The notes under the pieces: generated by a model
Told to the model about the DNA's origin: nothing
Seen by the model: only the letters and a program-made list of their open reading frames with translations
Database searches by the model: none
Position numbers and translations under genes: made by a program
Assembly (NCBI GenBank): GCA_007117945.1
Contig: SKTN01000245.1
Coordinates: 1-7,056 of the forward strand
Direction: 5' to 3'
Source: Nitriliruptoraceae bacterium
GTDB taxonomy: Bacteria; Actinomycetota; Nitriliruptoria; Nitriliruptorales; Nitriliruptoraceae
DNA: 7,056 nucleotides
Shown: positions 5,398 to 7,056 of the stretch, piece after piece
How positions within the stretch are numbered: the first letter of the stretch is position 1
Layout: every line of letters begins with the position of its first letter

Positions 5398-6561
5398 ATG
5401 GAGACCCTGGAGCGGCGGGAACTGCGGCACGGCGACGGCCGGCGCCTGTTCGTCTACGGCGCGTACGACGGACAGTCCCTCCCCGACGACGGGCCCGACG
5501 GTGAGTGGCCGGCCCTGCACCTGCGGCACGACCCGCTCAGCGACAGCTGGGTCGCGATCTCCCCGGCGCGCAACACCCGGCCCCAGACCGCACCGACCCA
5601 GGATCGTCCGGCGCCGAGCTGCCCGCTGTGCGTCGGTGGACCCGAGCTGCCCTTCCCCTACGAAGCGGCGGTGTTCGAGAACCGCTTCCCCACCCTGCTG
5701 GCGGAGCCACCGGCGCCGCCGCGGCTGGACGGGCGGACCGCGCCCTCCCGGGGACGCTGCGAGGTGGTGCTCTACACCCCCACCCACGAGGGCTCGCTCG
5801 CGACGCTGACCACGGAGGAGCTGGCGCGGGTCGTGGCGATCTGGACCGACCGCTCCGAGGAGCTGTGGACGGATCCTGACCTGCGGGCGGTGCTGGTGTT
5901 CGAGAACCGGGGTGAGGACGTCGGCGCCACGCTGTCCCACCCCCACGGCCAGATCTACGCCCTCGACCACCTGCCCGTACACCTCGAGCGGCGGGTCGGA
6001 GCGCTGGCCGCCCACCGAGCCGGGACCGGTGCGTGCCTGAGCTGCGAGGTGGTCGCGACCGACCTGGCCGCAGCCACGCGCCGCGTGCGGGAGAACCCGA
6101 GCTTCACCGTCCAGGTCCCCTTCGCCCCGGACTGGCCCTTCGAGGTCCACGTCCGTGCGAAGCGCCACGGCGCACGGCGTCTGCCCGATCTGACCATGGA
6201 GGAACGCCGCGATCTCGGTGCGGCGCTGCGGGAGGTCGTGCACATCTACGACCGACTGTTCGACGCGCCCATGGCCTACCTGATGGCGTGCCAGCAGGCA
6301 CCGGTCGCCGATGACGGCACGGTCGCGGTGGACTGGCACCTCAGCTTCGAGTTCCTGCCCCCCAACCGTGGGCCCGACAAGCTCAAGATGCGGGCGACGG
6401 TGGAGACGGCGGCGGGCCTGTTCATCAACGACACCGAACCGGAGACCACCGCGGCCGCGCTCGCGGCGGTCTCCACGACCGCCGACGGCGCCGACGCGGC
6501 CACCTTCCCCGACATCGAGGTGGAGGCGACGGCGGACCTTGCTGGCGCCGGTGGGACCTGA
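5398..6561 (+). CDS. galT: Galactose-1-phosphate uridylyltransferase (GalT)
   Basis: GalT exchanges UMP between UDP-glucose and galactose-1-phosphate, giving UDP-galactose and glucose-1-phosphate; it is the middle Leloir step, in the cytoplasm. With the ATG at 5398 it has 387 residues, within the range for actinobacterial members. Motifs in order: HGDGRRLFVYGAYD near the N-terminus; LRHDPLSDSWVAISPARNTRPQ; CPLC (Cys75, Cys78) and His130 in TPTHEG, equivalent to the zinc ligands of E. coli GalT; VFENRFP; FENRGEDVGATLSHPHGQIYA with the HPH triad (His181, His183, the latter being the uridylylated nucleophile); a second Cys pair CLSC (213, 216); and LSFEFLPPNR near the C-terminus. An in-frame TTG at 5362 would add 12 residues, but that stretch is the promoter/operator and does not look like GalT. 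It lies 164 bp after the beta-galactosidase gene with its own putative promoter, and 74 bp before a sugar-binding lipoprotein gene with which it is probably co-transcribed. Confidence 0.96.
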   Translation: METLERRELRHGDGRRLFVYGAYDGQSLPDDGPDGEWPALHLRHDPLSDSWVAISPARNTRPQTAPTQDRPAPSCPLCVGGPELPFPYEAAVFENRFPTLLAEPPAPPRLDGRTAPSRGRCEVVLYTPTHEGSLATLTTEELARVVAIWTDRSEELWTDPDLRAVLVFENRGEDVGATLSHPHGQIYALDHLPVHLERRVGALAAHRAGTGACLSCEVVATDLAAATRRVRENPSFTVQVPFAPDWPFEVHVRAKRHGARRLPDLTMEERRDLGAALREVVHIYDRLFDAPMAYLMACQQAPVADDGTVAVDWHLSFEFLPPNRGPDKLKMRATVETAAGLFINDTEPETTAAALAAVSTTADGADAATFPDIEVEATADLAGAGGT

Positions 6562-6569
6562 CCGACCCG

Positions 6570-6591
6570 CGTGCCGCGAGCCCGCGGCGCG
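6570..6591 (+). repeat. First of two tandem hairpins between galT and the lipoprotein gene
   Basis: CGTGCCGCG (6570-6578) pairs with CGCGGCGCG (6583-6591) over an AGCC tetraloop: nine pairs including one T-G wobble. It begins eight bases after the galT stop codon. No T-tract follows. Confidence 0.5.
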
Positions 6592-6601
6592 CTGACGACG
6601 A

Positions 6602-6621
6602 CGCACCACACCCGTGGTGCG
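6602..6621 (+). repeat. Second hairpin, immediately upstream of the lipoprotein ribosome binding site
   Basis: CGCACCAC (6602-6609) pairs perfectly with GTGGTGCG (6614-6621) over an ACCC loop: eight pairs. It abuts the purine-rich ribosome binding region (6622-6632). Possible roles are protection of the downstream mRNA or modulation of translation of the binding protein relative to galT; chance cannot be excluded. Confidence 0.5.
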
Positions 6622-6632
6622 GGAGAGAGGGA
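6622..6632 (+). promoter_or_regulatory. Purine-rich ribosome binding site of the lipoprotein gene
   Basis: A GGAGAGAGGGA run ends three bases before the ATG at 6636. It has no perfect AGGAGG, but GGAG and AGGG cores are present. Together with the signal peptide that starts at once, it fixes the start. Confidence 0.6.
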
Positions 6633-6635
6633 ACC

Positions 6636-7056
6636 ATGCGAACCAAGCGGTGGATCGCGCTGCTGATGGCTCTGGGGCTCACCCTGGCCGCCTGCGGCGC
6701 CGACGAAGCGACCGAGGAAGCCCCCGAGGCGGACGACGAGGTCGAGGAAACCGAGGAGCCGGAGGAGGACGAGGAGGTCGACGACGAGGCGGCCGCGGAT
6801 CCGGGCGATGGCGTGGCGTTGCGTTGGCGCACCCGTCCCGACAACCAGCAGGAGATCGACGTCTACCAGGGCGTCAGCGACACGATCGACGCTGCGTGGG
6901 ATGCTGCCACCCTCGAGTACGAGGCCGGTGGAACGGAGACCGCCGCCTACCAGGACGTGCTCCGCACGGAGATCGCCGGTGGCACGGCGCCTGACGTCTT
7001 CTGGATCCCGGGTACCGACATCGCGGACTTCGCGAACCGTGGCCTGATCCTCGACC
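6636..7056 (+). CDS. ABC-transporter sugar-binding lipoprotein (solute-binding family 1), 3'-partial
   Basis: The first 140 codons are in the window; the stop lies beyond it. The protein opens with MRTKRW, a hydrophobic stretch IALLMALGLTL and the lipobox LAAC, with Cys20 as the predicted lipid-modified residue. It should therefore be exported and anchored to the outer face of the membrane. Residues 23-58 form a low-complexity tether with 22 Asp/Glu among 36 residues and no Lys or Arg. The binding domain starts near residue 60 (VALRWRTR) and shows the typical family pattern: a first beta strand, YQGVSDTIDAAWDAA, YQDVLRTEIAGGTAPDVFWIPGTDIADFANRGLILD. The segment AGGTAPDVFW..G....FA.RG is characteristic of family 1 carbohydrate-binding proteins. 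The position after galT and two galactosidases suggests a galactoside ligand, with permease genes expected downstream; the exact sugar cannot be read from this fragment. Assignment as a binding lipoprotein is firm; the ligand is inferred. Confidence 0.9.
   Translation, partial: MRTKRWIALLMALGLTLAACGADEATEEAPEADDEVEETEEPEEDEEVDDEAAADPGDGVALRWRTRPDNQQEIDVYQGVSDTIDAAWDAATLEYEAGGTETAAYQDVLRTEIAGGTAPDVFWIPGTDIADFANRGLILD

Noticed and set aside
5671..5909. 14-bp direct repeat (5671-5684 and 5896-5909)
   Set aside because: Both copies encode VFENR within galT, at two places where this family conserves such a motif with the same favoured codons. It is explained by coding.
6614..6994. Plus-strand 126-codon frame overlapping the lipoprotein start
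   Set aside because: It is Gly/Arg-rich and out of frame with the clear lipobox and binding-protein motifs of the gene starting at 6636.

Overview
The window is a high-GC (roughly 70% or more by eye) stretch from a probable actinobacterium. It is packed with plus-strand genes for galactoside breakdown and galactose metabolism. The GC-rich third codon positions, the GH36/GH42 family types, a putatively leaderless galT, and a lipoprotein with a very acidic linker all fit a high-GC actinobacterium. The acidic linker would suit a halotolerant or alkaliphilic lineage, such as the Nitriliruptoria/Euzebya side of the phylum. That placement is an inference from style, not a match to a known genome.

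Layout, left to right, all on the + strand: (1) galE, UDP-glucose 4-epimerase, missing only its first few codons (1-945). (2) A DeoR-family sugar regulator (1015-1830). (3) A compact cytoplasmic GH36 alpha-galactosidase, overlapping the regulator's stop codon by one base (1830-3254). (4) A GH42 beta-galactosidase (3317-5233). (5) A 164-bp, relatively AT-rich control region (5234-5397) with nested inverted repeats and a plausible promoter whose start point falls at or next to the next ATG. (6) galT, galactose-1-phosphate uridylyltransferase (5398-6561). (7) A 74-bp spacer with two strong tandem hairpins. (8) The first 140 codons of an ABC-transporter sugar-binding lipoprotein, running off the right edge (6636-7056).

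How the genes fit together (inference from known family roles): the binding lipoprotein would capture an alpha- and/or beta-galactoside outside the cell for import by ABC permeases that probably lie downstream. The two cytoplasmic galactosidases would release galactose. GalT and GalE perform the later Leloir steps. Galactokinase (galK) is not in the window and is expected nearby. The DeoR-type protein is the natural local regulator. An inverted repeat upstream of galT (TCGAAC-N5-GTTCGA) resembles the TTCG/CGAA-type sites of some DeoR-family proteins and is the best operator candidate here.

I found no mobile element, CRISPR array, tRNA or rRNA. The genes are ordinary members of known families. 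The most interesting parts are the galT control region, the intercistronic hairpins, the apparent loss of the GH42 cysteine metal site, and the acidic tether of the lipoprotein.
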